Source: Prevotella sp.
Lineage (GTDB): Bacteria; Bacteroidota; Bacteroidia; Bacteroidales; Bacteroidaceae
Direction of reading: 5' to 3'
Assembly: GCA_021204735.1 (NCBI GenBank)
Contig: JAJPYV010000262.1
Span: 1 to 15,947, forward strand
Length of the DNA: 15,947 bases
Numbering within the stretch: position 1 is the stretch's first letter; every line of letters begins with the position of its first letter. The position numbers and the translations under genes are program-made. The notes beneath the pieces are model-generated. The model did not search any database. It was given only the letters and a program-made list of their open reading frames with translations, and was not told where the DNA came from. Positions 15,318 through 15,947 of the stretch are shown here, piece after piece.

Positions 15318-15947
15318 ATGGATAATAAAAACAGCGACAACAATTTCGTCAGACAAGTAGCAGAACAGAAATACGAGTTTGGCTTCACCACAGATGTGCA
15401 TACCGACATTATCGACGTGGGACTGAACGAAGATGTTGTGCGCCTAATATCATCAAAAAAAGGCGAACCTGAATGGTTGCTTGATTTCCGCTTGAAGGCA
15501 TTCAACTACTGGAAAACCCTTAAACATCCAAAATGGGGGCATATCAATCTGCCCGACATAGATTACCAGTCGATATCCTATTATGCGGACCCGATGGCGA
15601 ATAAAAATTCAGGCGAGAAGAAAGACATCGACCCGGAAATGATGAAGACTTTCGAGAAACTCGGTATTCCTCTTGAAGAACGTCTTATCCTAAGCGGTCA
15701 GACTGCCGTCGACGCTATAATGGACTCCGTTTCGGTGAAAACCACATATAAGGACAAACTCGCTGAAAAAGGAATAATATTCTGTTCCATAGGTGAAGCC
15801 ATAAAAAACCATCCAGACCTCGTAAGGGAATACTTAGGAACCGTAGTGCCATATCGAGACAATTTCTTCGCCGCGCTGAACAGTGCCGTATTTAGTGACG
15901 GGTCGTTTGTATATATCCCGAAAGGCGTCCGCAGTCCTATGGAACTC
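15318..15947 (+). CDS. sufB: Fe-S cluster assembly protein SufB (5' part, cut by window edge)
   Basis: SufB is the scaffold subunit of the SufBCD complex that assembles Fe-S clusters in the cytoplasm. The first 210 residues are present and open to the window end; the full protein is usually about 480 residues. Recognisable segments include QKYEFGFTTDVHTDI, the EWLLDFRLKAFNYW block, and VPYRDNFFAALNSAVFSDGS followed by VYIPKGVRSPMEL, where the frame leaves the window. I chose ATG 15318 (MDNKNSDNN). A five-codon frame starting at 15308 overlaps this start codon. A canonical promoter lies upstream; sufC and sufD probably follow outside the window. Confidence 0.95.
   Translation, partial: MDNKNSDNNFVRQVAEQKYEFGFTTDVHTDIIDVGLNEDVVRLISSKKGEPEWLLDFRLKAFNYWKTLKHPKWGHINLPDIDYQSISYYADPMANKNSGEKKDIDPEMMKTFEKLGIPLEERLILSGQTAVDAIMDSVSVKTTYKDKLAEKGIIFCSIGEAIKNHPDLVREYLGTVVPYRDNFFAALNSAVFSDGSFVYIPKGVRSPMEL

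Overview
The window looks like chromosome of a member of Bacteroidales, most likely Prevotellaceae. Three things point there. The protein families and their order fit: recA, a saccharopine-dehydrogenase-like polyamine enzyme and dgt on one strand; dut, TPR, DUF4292 and envC on the other; then recO, tRNA-Glu, rpsT and sufB. Promoters follow the Bacteroidota pattern (TTTG, about 20 bp, TAnnTTTG) rather than the E. coli pattern. Start codons are preceded by A-rich sequence with little Shine-Dalgarno signal. I cannot assign a species from sequence alone.

Layout. Positions 1-696 are AT-rich and hold no convincing complete gene. This stretch ends in two near-identical 72-bp hairpin repeats directly upstream of a AAA ATPase/nuclease-like fusion gene (697-2127), which is the only clearly accessory gene. 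Positions 2211-7287 are a minus-strand chain: dgt, a small Bacteroidales family protein (DUF6621-like), carboxynorspermidine synthase-like dehydrogenase, recA, and an SprT-like metalloprotease behind the recA terminator. A divergent promoter region (7288-7473) separates it from a tightly packed plus-strand operon (7474-13900): dut, a TPR lipoprotein, a DUF4292 lipoprotein, an EnvC-like murein hydrolase activator and a two-domain DUF2156-GNAT transferase fusion. recO (13910-14635) is convergent with that operon. Next come a canonical promoter, tRNA-Glu(UUC), rpsT and a strong terminator, and finally sufB, which runs off the right edge.

Together the genes are mostly housekeeping: nucleotide-pool control (dgt removes dGTP, dut removes dUTP), recombinational repair (recA, recO, possibly the SprT protease), envelope maintenance (lipoproteins, EnvC), polyamine synthesis, translation and Fe-S assembly. 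I do not see a complete undescribed multi-gene system. The parts most worth checking are the paired hairpin repeats with the ATPase/nuclease gene, the possible NYN/PIN-like fold of the DUF6621-like protein with its nearly leaderless promoter, the DUF2156-GNAT fusion with an altered acetyl-CoA loop, and the short reading frame that overlaps the sufB start.
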